Source: a bacterium (GTDB taxonomy: Bacteria > Zhuqueibacterota > QNDG01 > JAFGCO01). Taken from it: a DNA stretch of 64,000 bases. Location: assembly GCA_016930535.1 (NCBI GenBank), contig JAFGGN010000135.1, forward strand, positions 1 to 64,000, in the 5' to 3' direction. Both the position numbers and the translations under genes were made by a program. How positions within the stretch are numbered: position 1 is the stretch's first letter; the number at the start of each line of letters is the position of its first letter. Shown one piece after another: positions 7,082 through 15,514 of this stretch. The notes below the pieces were generated by a model, which worked only from the letters and a program-made list of their open reading frames with translations, did not search any database and was not told where the DNA came from.

Positions 7082-9601
7082 ATGAAACCGAGATGGATCA
7101 TTTTTTTGGTTTTCTGCTCCATACTGACGGCGCGGCCGGACTTCATACGGCCAGTGACCGCGGCATACGATCATGCGCCCCTGCGCACGGTTCTGGAGGA
7201 CCTGTCCGATAAAACCCGCCTCAAATTCGTGTTTTACGACGATCTCGTCGAAAACCGGTCCGTGACCTGTGATTTTTCCACGCGGTCGGCCACGATCCTG
7301 CTCAACCGCATCATTCTGCCCCTGGGTCTTTTTTACGAGAAAACCTCCCCGCAGGTCATCACGCTGTATCACCGGAACATGAAGCCCCGGTCCTGGGTGC
7401 TTCAGGGCCAGGTATTGACGGGACCGGATTCCGCGGTCGTGGAAGGCGCCTCGGTCTCGGTCGGGGAAAACGGGCGAACCGGGTTTACGGATGTGCAGGG
7501 ATGTTTCGTGTTCATGGACATTCTCGAATCCCCGTGTGCCGTCACCGTTCAGCATCCGGAGTACCAGGTGCAGCAGCTGACTGTGGATTCACTCAGGGCA
7601 TTCTATACCATCGTGCTCGTTCCAAGACCGGTTCAAAAGCTGAAAACGGGGAATGTGCCAGAGGATATTCGTGCCCGGCACGGACCGGATCCGGTTGTGC
7701 ACAGGACCGGACTGCTGTCTTCGGTTTTTTCGCGAGCAGTTCATTCGGTTCAAATCAGCCGGTTTGAACTCTGGGTTCCCGCGGACCGCATCCATGCGCA
7801 ATGGAACGGGATCTACCCCGAATATCCGGGTCAGCCTGTTTTCAGGGCTGAATCCGTGAATCCGGCCGGTAGAGATTTTTTGCCGGTCCCCGATCCTGTC
7901 CGGTTCATACCCGGAATATCCGGTTTGTTATTTGAAGACGATCGTGATAAAACGGAAATCCAGCCTCTGGATGCCGAGGGATATATGAATCGTGTCATGA
8001 TCGCCCTGGATCCCTGGCAGACCGGCCTTTCGGCTCGCATGCAAACCCGCTCCGGAATCCAGTTTGCCGGCGATATACGGAAATCCGTTTTCTGGCCGTC
8101 CATGAATCCCCTGCATCAAAATACGGATGACTATCAGCAGCTGATCCGGTTTCAGACCCTGAGGCCGGTCCGGGATCACGTTCAGGATGTCCTGGACTGG
8201 AACGGCCGCCTCGGATGGATGCCGGGACTGCGGGATACAATCGGGATACAATTTTTCAGATCCGGCAGCGCCTGGGATACGTCCGTGGATTACATGGATT
8301 CTCCCGGCCTTTCGGAAACACGGAAAGACGAGGCCAACTGCGGGACTTACTCAGCAAACTGGCGCCGCGCATGGAAACCGGGCCGGATCTCGGAACTCCG
8401 GTTCGGGACCTTGTCCCAGGATGACCGTTATACCTATGCCAATCCGCGCATCGGTGCGGATAAATGGACAGAGAAGGACCATCTGAAACGGACCGGTGCG
8501 GCTTTCAGGCATACGGAGCGGATCAGGCCGCATTGGAACATGGCCGTTTCGGCGTCGGCGTACAGGCTCACCCTGTCGCATCCGTCCGGGTGCGCATCCG
8601 TGCATCCTGAATCGGAGAATACGATCCTGGGACTCGGACTGGAACACCGTTTCGACCTGTCGGTGCTGTGTCATATGAAGGGCGCTCTGAATGCGGATTA
8701 CCTTTCGGGACCCGGCCAGTGGATGTTCAATCCCCAGGTTCTTTTTCATACCATGCTTGATGAACATACCGGTGTGAATCTCCGCTGGAAACGGATTCCA
8801 CTCTATGTGCACACGATCGTGAACCGGATCCGTACCGGGAATTACTGGATGACTCCCGTGATCCGCCTGGGCCCGGACAGTTGGAAACAGCCTGGATTTG
8901 CGGACCGGCTGTCCCTTCAGGTCAACCGTTTTTCGGGTACCCGCAATCTGGATTTTTCATTCTTTTATGAGCGGCGTTCCCGGACTTACAGTGTGATACC
9001 CTATGATGCGGATGCCCCGGCCGAATCCGTGCCGTTCCAGGAAGGGAACGGATTTACGGCCGGATTCACGGGATCCGCGGAAGCCGTGATCCATCCGGTC
9101 GTCATGCGTACCGTGTATCAGGTTGAAATCGCGCGCATCCGGTTTCCATACAATAACGGCAACCGGTATTATACACCGGACGGGGAACGCGGGCACCGGC
9201 TGGAATTCGATTTACAGACCGCGCCCATGAAAATCAATACGGCCCTGCACGGCATTTTCTGCTCCGGTGCCTCGTTCGCGGAATACGATCCCGAATACCG
9301 CATGACCGAGTCAGGGCCGGATTACAGGCCAGAAATGCCCGAAGGCCCCTGGACATTCATGAAGACCCCCGTGTATTTCCGCCTGGATCTGTCCGTATAC
9401 CGGGAATTCCGTATCCGTAACCGGAACAGCTTTGTGTTCGGCATGTCCGTGCTGAACGGCCTGAACCGCGCCAATGTGATCGGGCCGTATTATTATATCG
9501 AGCCTTCCAGGCCGTTCACACAGATGCCGCAGCTGTACCGGGATATGAACGATTTGCCGAGAACGGCGTATCTGTATCTGCAGTTTTATTTTTCCTTATA
9601 A
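7082..9601 (+). CDS. STN-domain TonB-receptor-like outer-membrane protein
   Basis: 839 residues from the ATG at 7082, which opens a signal peptide (MKPRWIIFLVFCSILTARP); a longer frame starts at 7013. A secretin/TonB N-terminal (STN) signalling domain spans about 28-95 (APLRTVLEDLSDKTRLKFVFYDD). A carboxypeptidase-regulatory-like domain follows at about 105-180 (GQVLTGPDSAVVEGASVSVG). A divergent plug-like stretch lies near 260-325 (VPDPVRFIPGISGLLFEDD), and the remainder is beta-barrel-like with alternating polar and aromatic residues. The STN domain should contact the FecR protein encoded immediately upstream. The plug is weak, so the protein may be a signalling receptor more than a transporter. 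Ligand unknown. Confidence 0.8.
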   Translation: MKPRWIIFLVFCSILTARPDFIRPVTAAYDHAPLRTVLEDLSDKTRLKFVFYDDLVENRSVTCDFSTRSATILLNRIILPLGLFYEKTSPQVITLYHRNMKPRSWVLQGQVLTGPDSAVVEGASVSVGENGRTGFTDVQGCFVFMDILESPCAVTVQHPEYQVQQLTVDSLRAFYTIVLVPRPVQKLKTGNVPEDIRARHGPDPVVHRTGLLSSVFSRAVHSVQISRFELWVPADRIHAQWNGIYPEYPGQPVFRAESVNPAGRDFLPVPDPVRFIPGISGLLFEDDRDKTEIQPLDAEGYMNRVMIALDPWQTGLSARMQTRSGIQFAGDIRKSVFWPSMNPLHQNTDDYQQLIRFQTLRPVRDHVQDVLDWNGRLGWMPGLRDTIGIQFFRSGSAWDTSVDYMDSPGLSETRKDEANCGTYSANWRRAWKPGRISELRFGTLSQDDRYTYANPRIGADKWTEKDHLKRTGAAFRHTERIRPHWNMAVSASAYRLTLSHPSGCASVHPESENTILGLGLEHRFDLSVLCHMKGALNADYLSGPGQWMFNPQVLFHTMLDEHTGVNLRWKRIPLYVHTIVNRIRTGNYWMTPVIRLGPDSWKQPGFADRLSLQVNRFSGTRNLDFSFFYERRSRTYSVIPYDADAPAESVPFQEGNGFTAGFTGSAEAVIHPVVMRTVYQVEIARIRFPYNNGNRYYTPDGERGHRLEFDLQTAPMKINTALHGIFCSGASFAEYDPEYRMTESGPDYRPEMPEGPWTFMKTPVYFRLDLSVYREFRIRNRNSFVFGMSVLNGLNRANVIGPYYYIEPSRPFTQMPQLYRDMNDLPRTAYLYLQFYFSL

Positions 9602-9707
9602 AAAAATCCCGGGAATTCCGCTCAGTCAGTTCGTATTGTTAATGGCAGATACGGATAACGGTCATCCAGGTAAAATTTAATCCAATATCTGAGAAAACGG
9701 AGTGGGC

Positions 9708-11888
9708 ATGATTAAAATGCAGAGGGGCCTGTTTGTTTTGTTCCATTTTCTTGCGCTGTCTCTCTGCGCCCAGCCGCAGGAGCAGATGTTCCGGATTCAC
9801 CATGCTGTGCATGCGCCCATGATCGACGGTTACAGGGAAGAGGTGTGGTATTCGGCCGCAACAGAGCACCTGTCCCGAATCGATGACAGCGATGCCGCGG
9901 AACCGGACGGACTGCTCGATCTGTGCGGGACCGTGCAGATGCTCTGGGACTCGCAGTACCTGTATGTATTTGTCCAGGTGACGGACGATGAGATCAGTGT
10001 CACTTCCGCCGATTACCGGCTGAATGACGGGATCGTGCTGTTCATCGACGGGGATCACAGCAAAACCTTCGAGGGAACGGACAGCAGGGATGTTCAGATC
10101 TGTATACCCTATTATGATCCACGGACCCCTGAAGGAGACGAAAATATCGTGATCGACGACTGGGAAAGCCTGTGGAGCGAGGCATACGGGTACCGCATCG
10201 AAGCCGCCCTCCCTCTGGCAGACCTGCAGATTGTTCCGGCTGCAGGATCTGCCTTCGGACTGGAAATACAGTTCAACGACCGGGATCACGGCATGCTTGA
10301 GAACCGGATGCGATGGCACAGCGCGGACTCCCGGACCCCGGACTGGGCGCATTTGTGGGGCGATGCCGGGCTGAGCCGGTTTACGGCAGATGATTTTTAT
10401 GCGGTATCCAAAACTCCGGTAGCACCGGTGATCGACGGTGTGCTCGATGCATGCTGGGAAAACCAGTGTCCGTCCCTCGACTGCATGGTTCCCCTTTATA
10501 CGCCTACCTATCCTGGTGCCTATCCGGTTCCTGTTCATGATCTCATGGACTGGCAGGACATTCATATGTGTTTCAGAACCCTGTGGGACGATTCGGCCCT
10601 GTATATGTGGTGCGAGGTGCGCGACGATGAAATCAGCATATCGGATACGGCGGCCGCTCTGAACGACGGGATCGCTCTGTACCTGAAGGGATACGACTTC
10701 AAATCCGATCAGGGCATTCTGTGGGAATACATTCATGACTGGACCTGGGTGACGGGATCCCGGGGGTGGCCGGAGGAGGCGGGCATTTTTGCCTGGGGTG
10801 ACAGAACGGACGGCCTCTCGGGTTACACATTCGAACTCAAGCTCCCCTTTTCCGGATTTCTGATGGACGAACCGCCGCCCTGCAAATTCGGACTCGAGAT
10901 TCAGGTGAACGACCGGGATGCAGACGCCTGGCAGAACGGTCTGCGCTGGTGGTCCGAATCGAATATGATTACCGGTTTTTACGGGCCCGCCGCATTCGTC
11001 ATTCCGGAAATTCTGAAGCTGGAATTCCCCAGCGAGGATAATATTGTCATGCACATCGATTCCGTGTATGCGATTCGATGGACCGCCGGTCCGGAAATCG
11101 AACGGGTGCGCATCGAACTGATCGATCTGTTCCACCGGGTTGTGGCCGTGATCGCGGAATCCGCAGATGCGCACCAGCCTTTTGAATGGCTGGTTCCCAA
11201 CAACCTGCCCGTGACCAGGCGTTACCGCATTAAAATTTCCGATGCGGACGATCCGGAATTTAATGATGTCAGCAAGTACATGTTCGACGTCATCCTGTAT
11301 CCGCGCATCGATGTGGATATCCATGATCCGCAGAACGGATATTCTGCGGGTAACAGATGCACAATCGTATGGCTTGGAAAAGGCGATATCGGAGATTCAC
11401 TGCGTATAGACCTTATAACGGCTTCCGAGCAAATGAACATAACCACCCTTGCCTCCGGGGAAAGTCCGTTTATCTGGACTGTTCCCGATACAGTGCCATT
11501 ATGGACCGGGTGCAGGATACGAATTACCTCTCTGCATGACAGTTCCGTTTACGGGATCGGTCTTCATGAATTCGATATCGTTGATATGTCCGGTGTGCGG
11601 GATCCGAAACCGCTGAGAACCTTCCTGAATGGCAATTATCCCAATCCCTTCAATCCGACGACAATGATTCGTTTTGAATTGTCCTGCCCGTGCGATGTCA
11701 GGCTGTCCGTGTTCGATATTCTCGGCAGATGTGTTTTTGAGGTTCGGGAGAACAGGGATGCGGGAACTCATGCTGTTCTATGGGACGGGACGGATCTTTC
11801 AGGCCGGCCGCTGCCCGGCGGTATGTTTTTCTGCAGGCTGGAAACGGGGGAGTACAGGGCGGTGAGGAAGATGGTGATGGTAAGGTGA
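9708..11888 (+). CDS. Secreted CBM9-like protein with sorting domain
   Basis: 726 residues from the ATG at 9708, with an ACGGAG ribosome site five bases upstream; a GTG at 9702 is also in frame. Signal peptide MQRGLFVLFHFLALSLCAQ. Two tandem CBM9/DOMON-like sugar- or haem-binding domains (about 25-220 and 225-430) share the pattern IDG...VW / SQYLYVFVQVTDDEI / LNDGI-LFIDGD / FGLEIQFNDRD. Two Ig-like repeats of the Kre9/KNH type follow (YAIRWTAGPEIERVRIELID, CTIVWLGKGDIGDSLRIDLI). The sorting domain (GNYPNPFNPTTMIRFEL, ending RKMVMVR) closes the protein. It probably sits on the cell surface after T9SS-like export and binds glycans; no catalytic motif is visible. Confidence 0.75.
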   Translation: MIKMQRGLFVLFHFLALSLCAQPQEQMFRIHHAVHAPMIDGYREEVWYSAATEHLSRIDDSDAAEPDGLLDLCGTVQMLWDSQYLYVFVQVTDDEISVTSADYRLNDGIVLFIDGDHSKTFEGTDSRDVQICIPYYDPRTPEGDENIVIDDWESLWSEAYGYRIEAALPLADLQIVPAAGSAFGLEIQFNDRDHGMLENRMRWHSADSRTPDWAHLWGDAGLSRFTADDFYAVSKTPVAPVIDGVLDACWENQCPSLDCMVPLYTPTYPGAYPVPVHDLMDWQDIHMCFRTLWDDSALYMWCEVRDDEISISDTAAALNDGIALYLKGYDFKSDQGILWEYIHDWTWVTGSRGWPEEAGIFAWGDRTDGLSGYTFELKLPFSGFLMDEPPPCKFGLEIQVNDRDADAWQNGLRWWSESNMITGFYGPAAFVIPEILKLEFPSEDNIVMHIDSVYAIRWTAGPEIERVRIELIDLFHRVVAVIAESADAHQPFEWLVPNNLPVTRRYRIKISDADDPEFNDVSKYMFDVILYPRIDVDIHDPQNGYSAGNRCTIVWLGKGDIGDSLRIDLITASEQMNITTLASGESPFIWTVPDTVPLWTGCRIRITSLHDSSVYGIGLHEFDIVDMSGVRDPKPLRTFLNGNYPNPFNPTTMIRFELSCPCDVRLSVFDILGRCVFEVRENRDAGTHAVLWDGTDLSGRPLPGGMFFCRLETGEYRAVRKMVMVR

Positions 11889-11950
11889 GGCAAGAACAAA
11901 AAACAAAGATTAAAGATAAAGGACATGCAGCGGAGAAGAAAGAGATCCAC
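11889..11950. repeat. Purine-rich AAAGA tract after stop codon
   Basis: Directly after the stop at 11888: GGCAAGAACAAAAAACAAAG, then ATTAAAGATAAAGG-type text. One of several similar tracts in the window that follow + strand stop codons. No gene is seen between here and 12029. Confidence 0.6.
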
Positions 11951-12029
11951 GAATGGATAGAAAAGCTGGCATGAGGGTGCGGTTTATGTTAATTCAATTT
12001 TATATTTATTATAACGATCAAGGAGAATT

Positions 12030-14981
12030 ATGCAAAAAAAGATAAAATTGTTGATCATGGTCCAATTCGGACTGGTCATGTTCCTGTTTGCTGGTTCCCG
12101 TCCGGATCCCGCTGAGAAACAGGCTGTGATGGTACAACCGGATGCGCCGTACTGGGAGGAAATCCTGATCGACGATTTCGAGGGGGATTTTCCGTGGCCC
12201 ACATGGAAACTTATCGATACGGTCACCGGTGATTTTCAATGGGGTGTGGTGTCCGCATACGCATCGTCCGGCAGCCACTGTCTGTGGTGTGCGGGACGAT
12301 CGACAAGCGGTCCCAGGCTCAATCCTCTGACCGACCGTCCGTTGAGTAAATTCAATACAAATATTGAAACGATAGCGCCTCTGGATCTTTCGGATTGCAC
12401 GAATGCCGAGCTGATTTTCGATATCATGACCACGGGCAGCGATGAATACGGTATCCATTTGAGTGTTGACGGCCCGTTTGAAGCTTATTTTATGGATCCC
12501 ACATCAGGTATCTGGGAGGAGATTCATGCTCCCGTAACGGATGATTCTTATATTCATGCCATCGGCCGTGATGATATTCAATTGCATATCGGGACACTGT
12601 ATGATACTAAGGCAAACGGTCAGGGGTATTTCATCGACAATATACGATACAGGAAATACAGACCCGGCGTGGCAGACCTGTTATGTGAAAGTGCATCGTT
12701 TTCCAGCGGATTTTCATCACCCGGAGATTTCATATCCGTATCAGCGATCTTAAAAAATAACGGCGGATATAAAAATATGCAAACTTCGAAAATTCTGTAT
12801 TATCTTTCTCTGGATGCGGTATTCTCGCCGGACGAGGATATTTTGTTAGGATATGATTTTATCGGGGAACTGGATTCTCAGGGCACTCAGACGGTTCACC
12901 GGTTCTGCCGGATCCCGGAGACAGTTCCTTTGGGTTCCTATTTTCAGTTGACCGTGATCGATCCGGATGAGGAAGTGCTGGAATCGGATAAATCCAACAA
13001 TATTCATGTTTCCGGGCAACCGGTTCTGATTGTCCGAAACCAGGAACAGGAATACAACATCGAGTTCCGTGACGACTTTGAGGGGGATTTCAGAGGGGCG
13101 AAATGGAATGTCAAGGATAAGATTGAGGATTTTGCTCTGGAGGATTGGGGATTCGGCTGGAATCCCACGACTTTTCAGCCATACAGCGGATCCAGATGCC
13201 TGTGGTGTCTGAATAAAATATGGGATAAGAATCTCTATACAACAATTAAAATGGATCCATCTGACCTGGACCACCCGGTTCCGCCATATTATACGGAAGC
13301 GGAATTTTTCTCATCGGTCGATTTATCCGACTGTGCCGAAGCGTACCTGATTTTTGATTATCGGGCCGATGATATACCCAATTCGCATTTTTATATAAGA
13401 ACTTCATATCCGTACTATTATTCATCATTCTTTAACAATCGTGATTACAAGACAGTAAATAACTGGATCCAGATCCAAATCGCATTAAGTACAGTGTATC
13501 AGGATTTTTTCGGCAGGAAAAACGTACTCATGAAAATTGAATACGAGAACAGTATTTCCAAAGTGTCGTTTCCCGGAGTATTTCTTGACAATTTTATCCT
13601 GCTGAAATATAAACCGAAGGCCGAATTGAATTTCACGGCACTTCACTGCTCCGATCCCTATATCTCCCCCGGTGAATCCCTCCCGGTCACCTGGAAACTG
13701 GCCAATCAGGGGCACAAGGCAGCGGGAAATATGAACGTGCACTTTTATCTGTCGGAAGACACAACCGCATCACCCGATGATTTATGGCTGAAAACCACAC
13801 AGCTGAACGGCCTCGATGCCAATACGGAGTCTGAGGAATACATATCATCATTCACGGTCCATTCTCAAATACCGAAGGGGACTTATTATTTGATCGCGGC
13901 TGTGGATCCGGAAGGGATGGTGGCGGAACTGATCGAAGACAATAATGTTACCGTATTTGCGGAACCGGTCACGATCGGAGATCCTGAAAAACAGGTCACT
14001 ATAGGAACCGATCCTTTGCCCGTCTCCTTTTTTGTGGACGGAGTCACCTATGAAAGTATGACCAGTTTTTCCTGGCAGACGGCTCAGAATCATACGCTCT
14101 ATGCGGACAGCCTTGTTTTTCCGGCGGGCGGATTGCGCTGCCGCTTCATTTCATGGAGCGACGGAGCACAGGCCCGCATGCGTTCCGTCACTGCCTCCGC
14201 CATTCCGGATACGCTAACCATGCTCTATGCACTGGAGTACAGGCTGACCGTGCACAATGTCATGGGTTCAAATGAACAGTCCTGGGTTTCCGCGGGCGCT
14301 TCCGTAACCCTCACGCCCGATTCGCTTGTGTCGATTGGCCCGGTCCGTTATCGCCTGAATGGGTGGACAGGCGATGTACAGTCCGGCCGGGCGAATCTGA
14401 CGCTCGTGATGAATGGTTCCAAAGCCATACAGGCCCTTTGGCAGAAGCAGTTTTATCTGGATCTGTCCGTTTATCATGAAGAAGGCGGGGCCATCGCATG
14501 CTCAATACCGGGCCGTTGGATCGATGAAAAACACTGTATTGAGCTCACAGCAGTAGCGGATACGCTGAACGGATACGTGTTCACGGTATGGAGAGGAGAC
14601 ATAGTATCTGCTCAGAATCCCGTTGCCCTTCTCATGGACACCACGAAAGTCGTTCAGGCTCATTTTTCGCAGGCATCACGGATCGCCTCTGCAGGATTGA
14701 TACCGGCAAAGTACGATCTGTATCAGAATCATCCCAATCCGTTCAATCCGGAAACCACGCTGAGATACGATCTTCCGGTTGCTTCGGATGTGCATGTTCT
14801 GATCTGCGACATGCTCGGTAAGATCGTGTACGAGAATCGGGAACGTCAGGATGCGGGTCAGTACCGGATCCGCTGGCGGGCCATGGATGGAACGGGCCGG
14901 CTGCTGCCCAGCGGCGTGTATTTCTGCAGGATGGAAGCCGGGGAATATACGGCGGTGAGGAAGATGGTTGTTGTGAGGTGA
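12030..14981 (+). CDS. Large secreted CARDB/InlB-repeat protein with sorting domain
   Basis: 983 residues; ATG at 12030 preceded by AAGGAG at 12020-12025. Signal peptide MQKKIKLLIMVQFGLVMFLF. The protein contains a tandem duplication. Module one is a DDFEGDF-SGSHCLWC-DLSDCTNAELIFD domain (about 45-215) plus a CARDB adhesion domain (about 215-330). Module two repeats both (DDFEGDF at about 350, SGSRCLWC, DLSDCAEAYLIFDY, then CARDB about 535-650). InlB-like repeats follow (about 665-885, LNGWTGDVQ, FTVWRGDIV). The sorting domain (NHPNPFNPETTLRYDL) ends RKMVVVR. The repeated first domain resembles MAM/concanavalin-like modules next to peptidases, but no peptidase motif is present. Likely a surface adhesin or binding protein. 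Confidence 0.7.
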   Translation: MQKKIKLLIMVQFGLVMFLFAGSRPDPAEKQAVMVQPDAPYWEEILIDDFEGDFPWPTWKLIDTVTGDFQWGVVSAYASSGSHCLWCAGRSTSGPRLNPLTDRPLSKFNTNIETIAPLDLSDCTNAELIFDIMTTGSDEYGIHLSVDGPFEAYFMDPTSGIWEEIHAPVTDDSYIHAIGRDDIQLHIGTLYDTKANGQGYFIDNIRYRKYRPGVADLLCESASFSSGFSSPGDFISVSAILKNNGGYKNMQTSKILYYLSLDAVFSPDEDILLGYDFIGELDSQGTQTVHRFCRIPETVPLGSYFQLTVIDPDEEVLESDKSNNIHVSGQPVLIVRNQEQEYNIEFRDDFEGDFRGAKWNVKDKIEDFALEDWGFGWNPTTFQPYSGSRCLWCLNKIWDKNLYTTIKMDPSDLDHPVPPYYTEAEFFSSVDLSDCAEAYLIFDYRADDIPNSHFYIRTSYPYYYSSFFNNRDYKTVNNWIQIQIALSTVYQDFFGRKNVLMKIEYENSISKVSFPGVFLDNFILLKYKPKAELNFTALHCSDPYISPGESLPVTWKLANQGHKAAGNMNVHFYLSEDTTASPDDLWLKTTQLNGLDANTESEEYISSFTVHSQIPKGTYYLIAAVDPEGMVAELIEDNNVTVFAEPVTIGDPEKQVTIGTDPLPVSFFVDGVTYESMTSFSWQTAQNHTLYADSLVFPAGGLRCRFISWSDGAQARMRSVTASAIPDTLTMLYALEYRLTVHNVMGSNEQSWVSAGASVTLTPDSLVSIGPVRYRLNGWTGDVQSGRANLTLVMNGSKAIQALWQKQFYLDLSVYHEEGGAIACSIPGRWIDEKHCIELTAVADTLNGYVFTVWRGDIVSAQNPVALLMDTTKVVQAHFSQASRIASAGLIPAKYDLYQNHPNPFNPETTLRYDLPVASDVHVLICDMLGKIVYENRERQDAGQYRIRWRAMDGTGRLLPSGVYFCRMEAGEYTAVRKMVVVR

Positions 14982-15050
14982 AATCAAGATTAAAGATTAA
15001 AGAACAAAGAACGAAGAACGAAGAACGAAGAACAAAGAAAAAACCTGGGA
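14982..15050. repeat. Heptamer AAAGAAC/CGAAGAA tandem tract
   Basis: Tandem seven-base units AGAACAA, AGAACGA (three times), AGAACAA, AGAAAAA at about 15001-15042, preceded by ATTAAAG units. Lies on the coding strand between the stop at 14981 and the gene at 15082. Confidence 0.75.
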
Positions 15051-15081
15051 ACACAGACAAGAATAAGTCACAGATTTTCTT

Positions 15082-15513
15082 ATGAAAAAAACAATTCTGC
15101 TTATTCTGATTCTCCCAATCTCGTACGGTTGCTGGCCGGTGATTCCACATCAGGTCCCGCTTCATGATTATGCCGGAACATGGGTACTGACCGGATCCGT
15201 TTATCCCGGCTCAGGGAAATATCTCAATGAGGGCACAATCACACTTTCAAATGATTCGACATGTCACAGTAATTTTTCCTTCTTTTGGACTGCCGATACG
15301 CTTCAGGGAAATGATTCGCTTGAAGGATCATGGTATCCCTGGCAGGATGCGACGTATCATGATGATTATTATATAGAAATTCATATACAAATTGAAGGAG
15401 AATGGAAAAGCTGGAGGACATCAGGCTCCTGTAAAACGGGATCAATGGAGTGGTACAGCGATGAGTACGGCCGGAATAATGCATATACATGGACATTACA
15501 GGAATCGGACTAA
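15082..15513 (+). CDS. Small lipoprotein of unknown function
   Basis: 143 residues. MKKTILLILILPISYGC is a signal peptide with a plausible lipobox (S-Y-G-C, lipidated Cys17). The rest is a small beta-rich domain (AGTWVLTGSVYPGSGKYLNE, SLEGSWYPW), reminiscent of lipocalin-like or META-type outer-membrane lipoproteins. No family is recognised with certainty. Its stop is one base before the ATG of the LamG protein at 15515, so the two are likely co-translated. Confidence 0.65.
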   Translation: MKKTILLILILPISYGCWPVIPHQVPLHDYAGTWVLTGSVYPGSGKYLNEGTITLSNDSTCHSNFSFFWTADTLQGNDSLEGSWYPWQDATYHDDYYIEIHIQIEGEWKSWRTSGSCKTGSMEWYSDEYGRNNAYTWTLQESD

Positions 15514-15514
15514 G

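Noticed and set aside
9639..11324. 561-residue open frame on the - strand
   Set aside because: It is antisense to the CBM9-like protein gene (9708-11888), has no signal peptide or domain, and its composition is that of a codon shadow. The + strand frame has a ribosome site, a signal peptide and recognisable domains.
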